A stretch of DNA of 64,000 nucleotides from Ramlibacter pinisoli. GTDB taxonomy: Bacteria; Pseudomonadota; Gammaproteobacteria; Burkholderiales; Burkholderiaceae_C. The DNA lies in contig NZ_WSEL01000003.1 in NCBI RefSeq assembly GCF_009758015.1, positions 1,736,001-1,800,000 on the forward strand, in the 5' to 3' direction. Made by a program: the position numbers and the translations under genes. Of the stretch, positions 15,432 to 24,038 are shown piece after piece. How positions within the stretch are numbered: position 1 is the stretch's first letter; every line of letters starts with the position of its first letter. The notes beneath the pieces were generated by a model. That model was given only the letters and a program-made list of their open reading frames with translations, did not search any database and was not told the origin of the DNA.

Positions 15432-16022
15432 CTAGGCCAAAGCTTGTTGCACGAAATCGAGCCGGTCCTGGCCCCAGTAGAGCGTGTCGCCGACGAAGAA
15501 CGAGGGCGCGCCGAACACGCCGCGCGCCACCGCCTCCTGGGTGACGGTCTTGAGCCGCTCCTTCACCTCGGGGTCCTGGGTGAGCGCCAGCAGCACCTGC
15601 GGCTCGAAGCCGGCCTGCTGCAGCACCGCGCCGACCTCGGCCGGGTCGTTCATGTTGCGGCCGTCGACCCAGATCGCCCGGTACACCGCGTCGCCGTAAG
15701 GCAGCAGGCGGTCGGGCTGGCGCATCTGCAGCCCGGTGGCGCCGCGCATGAGCATCAGCGTGTTGATGGGGAAGTGCGGGTTGTGGCGGTACGGCACGCC
15801 GTAGCGGACAGCGTAGCGCGCCAGGTCGTCCTGCATGAAGCGGCTCTTGGCCGGCACTTCCATCGGCGAGCGGTTGCCGGTGGCCTGGAACACGCCGCCC
15901 AGCAGGAACGGCCGGTAGTGCACCTGCGCGCCGGTGGCGGCGGACAGCCGCGGGATCTGCGTCCAGGCCAGGTAGGCGGCCGGGCTGCCGACGTCGAAGT
16001 AGAACTCCAGGTCCTTGGCCAT
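15432..16022 (-). CDS. 2-hydroxychromene-2-carboxylate isomerase family protein (DsbA-like, GST kappa-like)
   Basis: A 196-residue thioredoxin-fold protein: 'EFYFDVGSPAAYLAWTQIPRL' (residues 6-26) is the family start with Ser in place of the DsbA Cys, 'YRPFLLGGVFQATGN' binds glutathione in homologues, and 'GVFGAPSFFVGDTLYWGQDRLDFV' is the C-terminal hallmark. The known reaction is glutathione-dependent isomerisation in naphthalene breakdown; most paralogues act on unknown compounds. The start overlaps the TGA of the upstream SDR gene by one base (TGATG). Its place within an acyl-CoA cluster suggests a detoxifying or side-chain role. Confidence 0.87.
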   Translation of the reverse strand: MAKDLEFYFDVGSPAAYLAWTQIPRLSAATGAQVHYRPFLLGGVFQATGNRSPMEVPAKSRFMQDDLARYAVRYGVPYRHNPHFPINTLMLMRGATGLQMRQPDRLLPYGDAVYRAIWVDGRNMNDPAEVGAVLQQAGFEPQVLLALTQDPEVKERLKTVTQEAVARGVFGAPSFFVGDTLYWGQDRLDFVQQALA

Positions 16023-16747
16023 CAGAACTTCTCCATCCAGGGTCGCAGGTCCAGCTCGTGGGTCCAGGCGTCGCGCGGCTGGCAGTGCAGCATCCAGTAC
16101 TGGTCGGCGATGTGGGCCGGATTGACGATGCCGTCCTGGTCCTTCAGCGCGTACCGCTCGGGGAAATTCTCGCGGATGAACTCGGTGTCGATGGCGCCGT
16201 CGATCACCACGTGGCAGACGTGGATGCCGCGCGGCCCCAGCTCGCGCGCCATGCTCTGGGCCAGCGCACGGAGGGCGTGCTTGGCGCCGGCGAACGCCGC
16301 GAAGTTGGCACTGCCGCGCAGGGAGGCGGTGGCGCCGGTGAAGATGATGGTGCCGCGGCCGCGCTGGACCATGCGGCGCGCCACCTCGCGGCCGGCCAGG
16401 AAACCGCTCAGGCAGGCCATCTCCCAGATCTTGAAGAACTTGCGGGCGGTCTCGTCCAGGATGCTGCTGGGCACGTTGGCGCCGATGTTGAACACCATCG
16501 CCTCGATCGGGCCGACAGTGGTCTCGACCAGGTCGACCAGCGCGACCACCTCGTCCTCCTTGCGCGCGTCGGTGGGAAAGGCGCGCGCCAGGCCGCCCTC
16601 GGCCTGGATGCGGTCGACGAGGGGCTGCAGCTTGTCGGCCGATCGGCGCGTGACGCAGGCGACGTAGCCCTCGCGCGCGAAGCGGCGGGCGATGGCGCCA
16701 CCGGTGGCGTCGCCGGCACCGATGACGAGGCAGGCCTTGGCTTCCAT
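16022..16747 (-). CDS. SDR family protein with Phe in place of the catalytic Tyr
   Basis: A 241-residue Rossmann protein. The cofactor motif is a variant, 'VIGAGDATGGAIA' (residues 8-20), instead of TGxxxGIG. Ser142 ('FTGATASL') is at the catalytic Ser position, but the YxxxK motif reads F152-A-G-A-K156, so the proton-donating Tyr is absent while the Lys is kept. It may bind NAD(P) without normal oxidoreductase activity, or use another residue. The start at 16747 is supported by the nearby stop of the thioesterase gene 6 bases upstream. It is in the acyl-CoA cluster with overlapping neighbours. Confidence 0.85.
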   Translation of the reverse strand: MEAKACLVIGAGDATGGAIARRFAREGYVACVTRRSADKLQPLVDRIQAEGGLARAFPTDARKEDEVVALVDLVETTVGPIEAMVFNIGANVPSSILDETARKFFKIWEMACLSGFLAGREVARRMVQRGRGTIIFTGATASLRGSANFAAFAGAKHALRALAQSMARELGPRGIHVCHVVIDGAIDTEFIRENFPERYALKDQDGIVNPAHIADQYWMLHCQPRDAWTHELDLRPWMEKF

Positions 16748-16752
16748 GGTGT

Positions 16753-17574
16753 TCACTCCTTGTAGTAGACGACCTGGTGGGTGGTGGCGAGCAGGTCGCC
16801 GCCCTCCGTCCACAGCTGGGCCGTCTGGTCGAAGTATCCGCCGCGGAAGGCCTGCGCCTGCGCCTGGCCGAGCAGGTAGCCGGTGCCGGCGGCACGCAAC
16901 TGGTCGGCACCGGCGTGAAAGTACACCGTCATGCTCACCGTCCCGATGGGCACCAGCACCGGTCGGCGGCGCCACACGCGCGGGAAGAACACGTCGGCCA
17001 GCGCGGTGAGGGACGCGAAATCGATGGCGCGCGGCGGCGCATCGCGCAGCCACAGCCGGCTGCGGCTGTCGCCCTGCTCCTGGCCGTCCCAGGTGGTCGG
17101 CAGGGCGCCATCGATGAAGCGCATCTCGTAGCGGCCGACCCACTCGACACGCCGGGGGCCGCCCGCCCGCGGCACGTCGGCCGCCCGGGGAACGGCGGGC
17201 ATCTCGTGTTCGATGCGGTCCCAGGTGGCGCGGCGCAGCGCCGTGAAGGCGGTGCCGGTCAGGACGGCCTCGCCCTGCTGCCGGATCTCCAGCATCCAGT
17301 GCTGCGTCGAGCGGTTGGTGCGCACGGGCCTGGCCTGCACCTCGAACGGGCCGTCGGCCAGGGCGGCGGCGAAGTTGACGGTAAGCGCGACCGGTTCGCC
17401 CAGCAGGCCGGGATGGCGCAGCACGGCCGACAGGGCCTGCGCCGCCGTCACGCCGCCGAACGGCCCGACCATGTTGCCGTAGGCCGCACTGGTGTGGCCG
17501 CGCCAGAGATCGTCGCCGACCGGCTCGAGCGCGACCGCGTCGTCGAAGGGATGCGTGAGGGTCTCCTGCTCCAT
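16753..17574 (-). CDS. TesB-like double-hotdog acyl-CoA thioesterase
   Basis: A 273-residue thioesterase family protein with two hotdog domains: 'GNMVGPFGGVTAAQALSAVLRHPG' (about residues 33-56) in the first and 'FASLTALADVFFPRVWRRR' / 'SMTVYFHAGADQLRAAGTGYLLGQAQAQAFRGGYFDQ' in the second. Homologues release free acids from acyl-CoA in the cytosol. The ATG at 17574 has AGGAG upstream; the longer frame to 17610 would begin inside the transcription terminator, which supports the shorter start. Confidence 0.85.
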   Translation of the reverse strand: MEQETLTHPFDDAVALEPVGDDLWRGHTSAAYGNMVGPFGGVTAAQALSAVLRHPGLLGEPVALTVNFAAALADGPFEVQARPVRTNRSTQHWMLEIRQQGEAVLTGTAFTALRRATWDRIEHEMPAVPRAADVPRAGGPRRVEWVGRYEMRFIDGALPTTWDGQEQGDSRSRLWLRDAPPRAIDFASLTALADVFFPRVWRRRPVLVPIGTVSMTVYFHAGADQLRAAGTGYLLGQAQAQAFRGGYFDQTAQLWTEGGDLLATTHQVVYYKE

Positions 17575-17591
17575 CGTGGTCTCCTGCAGGG

Positions 17592-17623
17592 CAAGAAAGG
17601 AAAAGGCCACCTCGCGGTGGCCT
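17592..17623 (-). terminator. Rho-independent terminator after the thiolase gene
   Basis: Read on the minus strand: AGGCCACC, loop GCGA, GGTGGCCT (a perfect 8-base-pair stem, plus positions 17604-17623), followed by TTTCCTTTCTT. It lies 13 bases past the thiolase stop and 18 bases before the thioesterase start, so part of the cluster is separated from what follows unless there is read-through. Confidence 0.85.
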
Positions 17624-17635
17624 GGGTGCGGACGC

Positions 17636-18844
17636 TCAGACGCGTTCGAAGATGCCGGCAGCCCCCTGGCCCATGCCGACGCACATGGTCACCATGCCGT
17701 ACTTCAGATTCTTGCGGCGCAGCGCGTGCACCACTGTCGCCGACCGGATAGCCCCGGTGGCGCCCAGCGGATGGCCCAGCGCGATGGCGCCGCCCAGGGG
17801 ATTGACCTTGGCCGGGTCCAGGCCGAGGGTGTTCAGGACAGCCAGCGACTGCGCCGCGAAGGCCTCGTTGAGCTCGATCCAGTCGAGGTCGTCCTGCCGC
17901 AGGCTGGCCGCCTTCAGCGCGGCGGGAATGGCCTCGACCGGCCCGATGCCCATGATGTGCGGCGGCACGCCGCGGCTGGCGAAGCTGACGAAGCGCGCCA
18001 GCGGCTGCAGGCCGAAGCGCTTCACGGCCGCTTCGCTGGCCAGGATGAGCGCACCGGCGCCGTCGGATGTCTGCGAGCTGTTGCCCGCCGTCACGCTGCC
18101 GCGGGCTGCGAACACCGTCTTGAGCTTGGCCAGCCCCTCCAGCGTGGTGTCCGGCCGCGCGCCTTCGTCGAGGGTCACGGTGCGGGTGCGGACGGTGACG
18201 TCGGCCGAGTCGAGGTCGACGGAGCGCTCGGCCACCTCGACCGGCGTGATCTCGTCGGCGAACTCGCCGGCCTGCATGGCGGCGACGGCACGCATGTGCG
18301 ACTGGTAGGCGAAGGCGTCCTGCGCCTCGCGGCCGACCTTCCACTGCTGCGCCACCTTCTCGGCCGTGAGGCCCATGCCGTAGGCGATGCCGTAGCTCTC
18401 CAGGTCGTCCGGGTTGGCGAAGATCGCCGGCGAGAGCGACGGCGAGTTGCCCATCATCGGCACCATGCTCATGCTCTCGGTGCCGGCCGCGACCATCACG
18501 TCGGCTTCGCCGACGCGGATGCGATCGGCGGCCATCTGCACCGCCGACAGCCCTGAGGCACAGAAGCGGTTGACCGTGATGCCGCCCACGCTCCTGGGCA
18601 GGCCCGCCAGCACGGCGCCGATGCGCGCCACGTTCAGGCCCTGCTGCGCCTCGGGGATGGCACAGCCGCAGACGATGTCCTCGATAGCGCCCGGGTCCAG
18701 CCCCGGCGCCTGCGCCAGCGCCGCGCGCAGCGCGGTGGCCAGCAACTCGTCCGGCCGGGTGTGGCGGAAGAAGCCGCGGTGCGACCGCCCGATGGGGGTG
18801 CGGGTGGCGGCGACGATGTAGGCGTCTTGCACTTGTTTGCTCAT
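17636..18844 (-). CDS. fadA: Acetyl-CoA C-acyltransferase (3-ketoacyl-CoA thiolase)
   Basis: A 402-residue thiolase that splits 3-ketoacyl-CoA with CoA to release acetyl-CoA, the last step of beta-oxidation. Active-site residues visible: nucleophilic Cys95 in 'VNRFCASGLS', His358 in 'ALGHPLGATGA', Cys388 in 'MCVGMGQGAAGIFE', and 'NEAFA' near 326-330. It is of full length. It starts 9 bases after the HAD/ECH fusion gene and is followed by a strong terminator. The three preceding genes make the complete oxidation spiral. Confidence 0.94.
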   Translation of the reverse strand: MSKQVQDAYIVAATRTPIGRSHRGFFRHTRPDELLATALRAALAQAPGLDPGAIEDIVCGCAIPEAQQGLNVARIGAVLAGLPRSVGGITVNRFCASGLSAVQMAADRIRVGEADVMVAAGTESMSMVPMMGNSPSLSPAIFANPDDLESYGIAYGMGLTAEKVAQQWKVGREAQDAFAYQSHMRAVAAMQAGEFADEITPVEVAERSVDLDSADVTVRTRTVTLDEGARPDTTLEGLAKLKTVFAARGSVTAGNSSQTSDGAGALILASEAAVKRFGLQPLARFVSFASRGVPPHIMGIGPVEAIPAALKAASLRQDDLDWIELNEAFAAQSLAVLNTLGLDPAKVNPLGGAIALGHPLGATGAIRSATVVHALRRKNLKYGMVTMCVGMGQGAAGIFERV

Positions 18845-18853
18845 GTCCTGTCC

Positions 18854-21316
18854 TCAGTTCCGCACCGGCTTGCCCGTGCTCAGCATCCCCAGGATCCGCT
18901 CCTGCGTCTTCGGGTGCTGCACCAGCTCGCAGAAGGCCTGGCGCTCCAGCGTCATCAGGTACTCCTCGCTCACCAGGGTGCCGGCATCGACGTCGCCGCC
19001 GGTCACCACGTGCGCGATCAGGGAGGCGATGCGGAAATCGTGCGGGCTGATGAAGCCGCCGTCGCGCAGGTTCACCAGCTGGCCCTGGATGGTCGCCTTG
19101 CCGCTGCGGCCCGCCACCGGGAACAGGCGCCGCAGTGGCGCGCGCCAGCCGCTCTCGGCCATGGACCGGGCCTCGGCGATGGTGACGTGCAGGAGTTCAT
19201 CCTTGTTCGGCACGATGACGTCGCTGTCCAGCAAGTACCCGAGCTTGCGCGACTCCAGCGCGCTGGTGCCCACCTTAGCCATCGCCGCGGCGCTGAAGCC
19301 ATCGGTGAGGAAGGGCAGCAGGTCCTTGTGCGCGGTCCGGGCCTGCAGCTCGGCCGCGCGGCGCGCGATGTAGGCCAGGCCGCCGGCACCCGGCACCAGG
19401 CCCACGCCCACTTCTACCAGGCCGATGTAGCTTTCCATCGCGGCCACCCGGCGCTGCGAGTACAGGGCCAGCTCGCAGCCACCGCCCAGCGCCATGCCGC
19501 GGATGGCGGAGACCACCGGCACGCTGGCATAGCGCAGCCGCAGCATGGTCTGCTGCATGAAGCCCTCGGCGTCCTCGACCGCCGCCACGCCCACCGCCAT
19601 GAAGGCGGGCAGCAGCGCCTGCAGGTCGGCGCCGACCGAGAACGGCTCGTCGCCCGACCAGATCACCAGGCCGGTGAACTGCTGCTCGGCGGTCTCGACG
19701 GCCTGCTGCAGTCCCTCGCACAGCTCGGGGCTGATGGCGTGCATCTTGGTCTTGATGCTGGCAATGAGCACCTGGCCGTCGAGCGTCCACAGTCGGATGG
19801 TCTTGTCCTCGTGCAGCGTGTGCCCGGCACTGTCCCAGCGCGGCGCGCCGCTGCCCAGCACGGCCTCGGGGAACAGCTGGCGCTGGTGCACCGGCAGCAG
19901 GCGGCGCGGCTCGAACCGGCCGCTGGTGGGGTTCCACGACCCCTCCGGCGTGTGCACCCCGCCGGCCTGCGCGACCGGCCCCTGGAACACCCACGCGGGC
20001 AGCGGCGCGGTCGACAGCGCCCGGCCGGCGTCGATGTCCTCCTGGATCCACTGCGCCACCTGCAGCCAGCCGGCCTCCTGCCACAGCTCGAACGGGCCCT
20101 GCTGCATGCCGAAGCCCCAGCGCATCGCGAAGTCGACGTCGCGCGCCGTCTCGGCGATCGCGGCCAGGTGCACCGCCGCGTAGTGGAAGCTGTTGCGCAG
20201 GATGGCCCAGAGGAAGCGCCCCTGCGGCCCCTCGGCGTGGCGCAGCAGCCGCAGGCGTTCGGCCGCCGGCTTGCGCAGCATGCGGCCGTACACCTCGTCG
20301 GCCTTCTGGCCGCCCGGCACGTAGGTCCGGCTGTCCAGCTCGAAGCGCAGGATGTCGCGGCCGACCTTCTTGTAGAAGCCGGCCTTGCTCTTCTGGCCCA
20401 GGTGGCCCATCTCGAGCAGGGCCTGCAGCACCGCCGGCGTGCCGAAGCTGGGGTAGAACGGATCGGCGTCGGCGTCCAGGTTGTCCTGCAGTGTCCGGAT
20501 CACGTGCGCTAGGGTGTCCAGGCCCACCACGTCGGCCGTGCGGAAGGTGCCGCTGGAGGCGCGCCCCAGCTTCTTGCCGGTGAGGTCGTCGACCACGTCG
20601 TACGACAGGCCGAAGTTCTCGACCTCGCGCATCGTCGCCAGCATGCCGGCGATGCCGACCCGGTTGGCGATGAAGTTGGGCGTGTCCTTGGCGCGCACGA
20701 CGCCCTTGCCGAGCCCGCGCACGACGAAGGTCTCCAGGTCGTCCAGCACCTGCGGCAGCGTCGCCGGCGCGGCGATCAGCTCCACCAGGTACATGTAGCG
20801 CGGCGGGTTGAAGAAGTGGATGCCGCAGAAGCGCGGCCGGATGGCCTCGGGCAGCGCCTCGGCCAGCCTGGTGATCGACAGGCCCGAGGTGTTGGACGCC
20901 ACGATGGCGTGCGGCGCGAGCGCCGGCGCCATCCGGCGGTACAGGTCGAGCTTCCAGTCCATCCGTTCAGCGATGGCCTCGATCACCAGGTCGCATTCGC
21001 CCAGCAGGTCCAGGTGCTCCTCGTAGTTGGCCTGCTGGATCAGGGCGGCGTCCTCGGCCACGCCGAGCGGCGCCGGCTTGAGCTTCTTCAGCCCCTCGAC
21101 CGCCTTGGCCACGATGCCGTTTTTCAGTCCTTCCCGGGCCGGCAGGTCGAACAGCACCACTGGCACCTTCACGTTGACGAGATGGGCGGCGATCTGCGCC
21201 CCCATCACGCCGGCGCCGAGCACGGCCACCTTCTTCACCCGGAACCGGTTCATCGCGCTGGCCGCGTCGCCGTGGGTCGCGCCGGCCGTGGCGCGTTCGT
21301 CGAGTTGCTGATCCAT
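18854..21316 (-). CDS. 3-hydroxyacyl-CoA dehydrogenase/enoyl-CoA hydratase fusion (HAD first)
   Basis: An 820-residue bifunctional beta-oxidation enzyme. Unlike E. coli FadB, the dehydrogenase comes first: Rossmann motif 'VAVLGAGVMGAQIAAHL' (about residues 30-46), 'FCGIHFFNPP' with the catalytic His, 'DTPNFIANRVG', and the second HAD domain. The crotonase domain is C-terminal: 'AIRGMALGGGCELALYSQR' and 'YIGLVEVGVGLVPGAGG' (about residues 625-665). This order is usual in Betaproteobacteria. The ATG at 21316 begins two bases after the stop of the acyl-CoA dehydrogenase gene; the frame is open far upstream as a shadow only. Confidence 0.92.
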   Translation of the reverse strand: MDQQLDERATAGATHGDAASAMNRFRVKKVAVLGAGVMGAQIAAHLVNVKVPVVLFDLPAREGLKNGIVAKAVEGLKKLKPAPLGVAEDAALIQQANYEEHLDLLGECDLVIEAIAERMDWKLDLYRRMAPALAPHAIVASNTSGLSITRLAEALPEAIRPRFCGIHFFNPPRYMYLVELIAAPATLPQVLDDLETFVVRGLGKGVVRAKDTPNFIANRVGIAGMLATMREVENFGLSYDVVDDLTGKKLGRASSGTFRTADVVGLDTLAHVIRTLQDNLDADADPFYPSFGTPAVLQALLEMGHLGQKSKAGFYKKVGRDILRFELDSRTYVPGGQKADEVYGRMLRKPAAERLRLLRHAEGPQGRFLWAILRNSFHYAAVHLAAIAETARDVDFAMRWGFGMQQGPFELWQEAGWLQVAQWIQEDIDAGRALSTAPLPAWVFQGPVAQAGGVHTPEGSWNPTSGRFEPRRLLPVHQRQLFPEAVLGSGAPRWDSAGHTLHEDKTIRLWTLDGQVLIASIKTKMHAISPELCEGLQQAVETAEQQFTGLVIWSGDEPFSVGADLQALLPAFMAVGVAAVEDAEGFMQQTMLRLRYASVPVVSAIRGMALGGGCELALYSQRRVAAMESYIGLVEVGVGLVPGAGGLAYIARRAAELQARTAHKDLLPFLTDGFSAAAMAKVGTSALESRKLGYLLDSDVIVPNKDELLHVTIAEARSMAESGWRAPLRRLFPVAGRSGKATIQGQLVNLRDGGFISPHDFRIASLIAHVVTGGDVDAGTLVSEEYLMTLERQAFCELVQHPKTQERILGMLSTGKPVRN

Positions 21317-21318
21317 GG

Positions 21319-23115
21319 TCAGGCCAGCGCCTCCTGGGTGTCGAGCAGCACCCGGGCGCCCGAGCGCGCGGTGCGCATCAGCATCGCCGTCTCGGGGAAC
21401 AGGCGGGCGAAGTAGAAGCGCGCCGTCTGCAGCTTGGCCTGGTAGAACGGGTCGGCGTTGCCGGCCGCGATCTCGCGCAGCGCCACCTGTGCCATCCGGG
21501 CCCACAGGTAGCCGAACACCAGGTGGCCGGCCACGCGCAGGTAGTCGACGGCCGCGGCGCCCACCTCGTCGGGATTCTGGAACGCCTTGAAGCCGATCTC
21601 GGTGGTGAACTTGGTCATCTGCTCGCCCAGGGCGGCGATCGGGTTGATGAACTCGGCCATCTTCTCGTTCACGCCCTCCTCCTCGACCAGCTGCGCCACC
21701 AGCTTGCCGAACTTCTTCAGCGTCGCGCCCTGGTTGCCCAGCACCTTGCGGCCCAGCAGGTCGAGCGACTGCACGGTGTTCGTGCCCTCGTAGATCATGT
21801 TGATGCGGTTGTCGCGCACGTACTGCTCCATCCCCCACTCCCGCACGAAGCCATGGCCGCCAAACACCTGCATGCAGGCATTGGTGGCGACGTGGCCGTT
21901 GTCGGTGAGGAAGGCCTTGACGATGGGGGTGAGCAGCGCCACCAGCTCCTCGGCCTCCTGGCGCACCTTGGCGTCCGGGTGGTGCAGCTCGCGGTCGATC
22001 AGCAGCGAGCAGTACATGGTGAGCGCGCGGCCGCCCTCGGCGTAGGCCTTGGCGGTGAGCAGCATCTTGCGCACGTCGGGGTGCACGATGATGGGGTCGG
22101 CCGGCTTGTCCTTGGCCTTGACGCCGCTGAGCGAGCGCATCTGGATGCGGTCCTTGGCGTAGGCCAGGGCGTTCTGGTAGGCCACCTCGGTCAGGCCGAG
22201 CGACTGCATGCCGACGCCGATGCGGGCGGCGTTCATCATCACGAACATGGCCTGCAGGCCCTTGTTCGGCTCGCCCACCAGCGTGCCCACCGCGTCCTCC
22301 AGCACCAGCTGCGCCGTGGCATTGCCGTGGATGCCCATCTTGTGCTCCAGGCCGCCGCAGTGGATGCCGTTGCGCGCGCCCGGCGAGCCGTCCGGGTTGA
22401 CGTGGTACTTGGGCACGACGAACAGGCTGATGCCCTTGCTGCCCTTGGGCGCGTCGGGCAGCCGGGCCAGCACGAGGTGGACGATGTTCGGCACCATGTC
22501 GTGCTCGCCGGCCGAGATGAAGATCTTGTTGCCGGTGAGGCGGTAGCTGCCGTCCGGCTGCGGTTCGGCCCTGGTCCGCAGCATCCCCAGGTCGGTGCCG
22601 CAATGCGGCTCGGTCAGGCACATGGTGCCGGTCCACTCGCCGCTCACCAGCTTGGGCAGGTAGACCTTCTTCTGCTCGTCGGTGCCGTGCGCATGCAGCG
22701 CCTCGTAGGCCCCGTGCGACAGGCCCGGATACATGGTCCAGGCCTGGTTGGCCGAATTCAGCATCTCGTAGAAGGCCTGGTTCACCACGATGGGCAGGCC
22801 CTGGCCGCCGTATGCCGGATCGCACGACAGCGCCGGCCAGCCGCCTTCGATGAAGCGGGCGTAGGCCTCCTTGAAGCCGGTGGGCGTGGTCACCTCATGG
22901 GTGGCGGTGTCGAGCGTGCAACCTTCCTCGTCACCGCTGCCGTTGAGCGGGAACGTCACCTCGCTGGCGAACTTGCCGCCCTCCTCCAGGACGGCGTTGA
23001 TGGTGTCGGCGTCGACCTCCGCGTAGCGCGGCATGGCCTGGTACTCGTCGGCGACCTTCAGCACTTCGTGCATCACGAACTGCATGTCGCGCAGGGGCGG
23101 GGTGTAGGTGGGCAT
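21319..23115 (-). CDS. Acyl-CoA dehydrogenase, long (DmdC/FadE-like) type
   Basis: A 598-residue flavoenzyme. 'TGTMCLTEPHCGTDLGMLRTRAEPQPDGSYRLTGNKIFISAGEHD' spans the FAD- and substrate-binding middle domain (about residues 160-205), 'CMQVFGGHGFVREWGMEQYVRDNRI' and 'NMIYEGTNTVQSLDLLGRK' the C-terminal helical domain with the catalytic Glu in 'YEGTN'. Length and the extra C-terminal domain fit the approx. 600-residue class that acts on branched, thio- or medium/long-chain acyl-CoA. It lies 4 bases downstream of the TetR gene and leads into the HAD/ECH fusion and the thiolase. Confidence 0.92.
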   Translation of the reverse strand: MPTYTPPLRDMQFVMHEVLKVADEYQAMPRYAEVDADTINAVLEEGGKFASEVTFPLNGSGDEEGCTLDTATHEVTTPTGFKEAYARFIEGGWPALSCDPAYGGQGLPIVVNQAFYEMLNSANQAWTMYPGLSHGAYEALHAHGTDEQKKVYLPKLVSGEWTGTMCLTEPHCGTDLGMLRTRAEPQPDGSYRLTGNKIFISAGEHDMVPNIVHLVLARLPDAPKGSKGISLFVVPKYHVNPDGSPGARNGIHCGGLEHKMGIHGNATAQLVLEDAVGTLVGEPNKGLQAMFVMMNAARIGVGMQSLGLTEVAYQNALAYAKDRIQMRSLSGVKAKDKPADPIIVHPDVRKMLLTAKAYAEGGRALTMYCSLLIDRELHHPDAKVRQEAEELVALLTPIVKAFLTDNGHVATNACMQVFGGHGFVREWGMEQYVRDNRINMIYEGTNTVQSLDLLGRKVLGNQGATLKKFGKLVAQLVEEEGVNEKMAEFINPIAALGEQMTKFTTEIGFKAFQNPDEVGAAAVDYLRVAGHLVFGYLWARMAQVALREIAAGNADPFYQAKLQTARFYFARLFPETAMLMRTARSGARVLLDTQEALA

Positions 23116-23119
23116 GGGT

Positions 23120-23821
23120 TCAGTCCTTGGGGGATTTGCTGCTGCGGGCCCGCGCGGGCGGGTCGGGAATGTCGGCGCCCAGGCGGCGCAGGATGTTGTC
23201 GAAACCGGTGTTGGCGCGGACTATGCAGCCCGGCGTGCGCAGGAAGCGCGCCTCGTAGTGCAGGGCCAGGATCAGGCCGTGGATCTCGAACAGAACCTGC
23301 TCCTCGTCCACGTCGGCATGCAGGTGCTTCTCTTCCTTGGCGACCGTGATGGCCCGCTTCATGGCCGCGTGCCAGGTCGACACCGAACTGGCGAGCGCGT
23401 CGCGCACCGGCCCCGGCCGGTCGTCGAACTCGACCGCGCCGCTGATGTAGATGCAGCCCGAATCGAGTTCGACCGAGGTGCGTGCCATCCAGTTGCGGAA
23501 CAGGGCCCGCAGGCGCGGCAGCCCGCGCGGCTCGGCCATGGCGGGGTAGAACACCTCATCCTCGAAGCGCGCGTGGTACTCGCGCACCACCGAGATCTGC
23601 AGTTCCTCGCGCGAGCCGAAATGGGCGAACACGCCCGACTTGCTCATCTGCGCCACCTCGGCGAGGGCGCCGATGGACAGGCCCTCGAGGCCGATCTGCG
23701 TGGCCAGGCCGAGCGCGGCATCGACGATGGCGGCCTTGGTCTGCTGGCCCTTCTGCAGCGCGCGCCCGTCGCGCTCGCGCGGTGCGCGGGCCGGCTTCAG
23801 GGAGAACTCGGAAACGGACAT
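23120..23821 (-). CDS. TetR family transcriptional regulator of the acyl-CoA cluster
   Basis: A 233-residue TetR protein. The N-terminal helix-turn-helix is clear: 'QQTKAAIVDAALGLATQIGLEGLSIGALAEVAQMSKSGVFAHFGSREELQ' covers residues about 26-75. The C-terminal ligand domain reads 'FYPAMAEPRGLPRLRALFRNWMA' and is like those of regulators of fatty-acid degradation. It is the first gene of the unit, so it probably represses itself and the dehydrogenase, fusion and thiolase, with an acyl-CoA as inducer (inference). A palindrome suited to be its operator lies 19 bases before its start. The N-terminal 25 residues are basic and variable. Confidence 0.9.
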   Translation of the reverse strand: MSVSEFSLKPARAPRERDGRALQKGQQTKAAIVDAALGLATQIGLEGLSIGALAEVAQMSKSGVFAHFGSREELQISVVREYHARFEDEVFYPAMAEPRGLPRLRALFRNWMARTSVELDSGCIYISGAVEFDDRPGPVRDALASSVSTWHAAMKRAITVAKEEKHLHADVDEEQVLFEIHGLILALHYEARFLRTPGCIVRANTGFDNILRRLGADIPDPPARARSSKSPKD

Positions 23822-23839
23822 GGGCAGGAGGAATGAAAC

Positions 23840-23851
23840 GAACGGTCGTTC
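23840..23851. promoter_or_regulatory. Palindrome GAACGGTCGTTC, likely TetR operator
   Basis: GAACG-GT-CGTTC is a perfect inverted repeat of two 5-base arms just upstream of the TetR start at 23821. An AT-rich patch (CAAAATAG on the minus strand, 23852-23859) beside it could be the -10 box, so a bound repressor would block it. This is typical autoregulation for the family. Confidence 0.6.
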
Positions 23852-24038
23852 TATTTTGCAGGCATTCGGGCCGCCGGACGATGCGGTCTGCCCCATGAGG
23901 TGTCGCGCGCGATACAGGTGGACCCGGCCGGGCTGCGGGCATCGGCGCCCGCAGGCATGCACCATCAGGACAGGACTACACGGGTGGCCGGCGCACGTGT
24001 CGAGACTGGGACATCCTGCCCATGCTCCCGGAGATTCC

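Noticed and set aside
18854..22825. A 1323-codon minus-strand frame that seems to fuse another protein to the HAD/ECH enzyme
   Set aside because: Only the part from 21316 downward is real. The upstream part is the acyl-CoA dehydrogenase gene read in the wrong frame; the true start is the ATG after the dehydrogenase stop.
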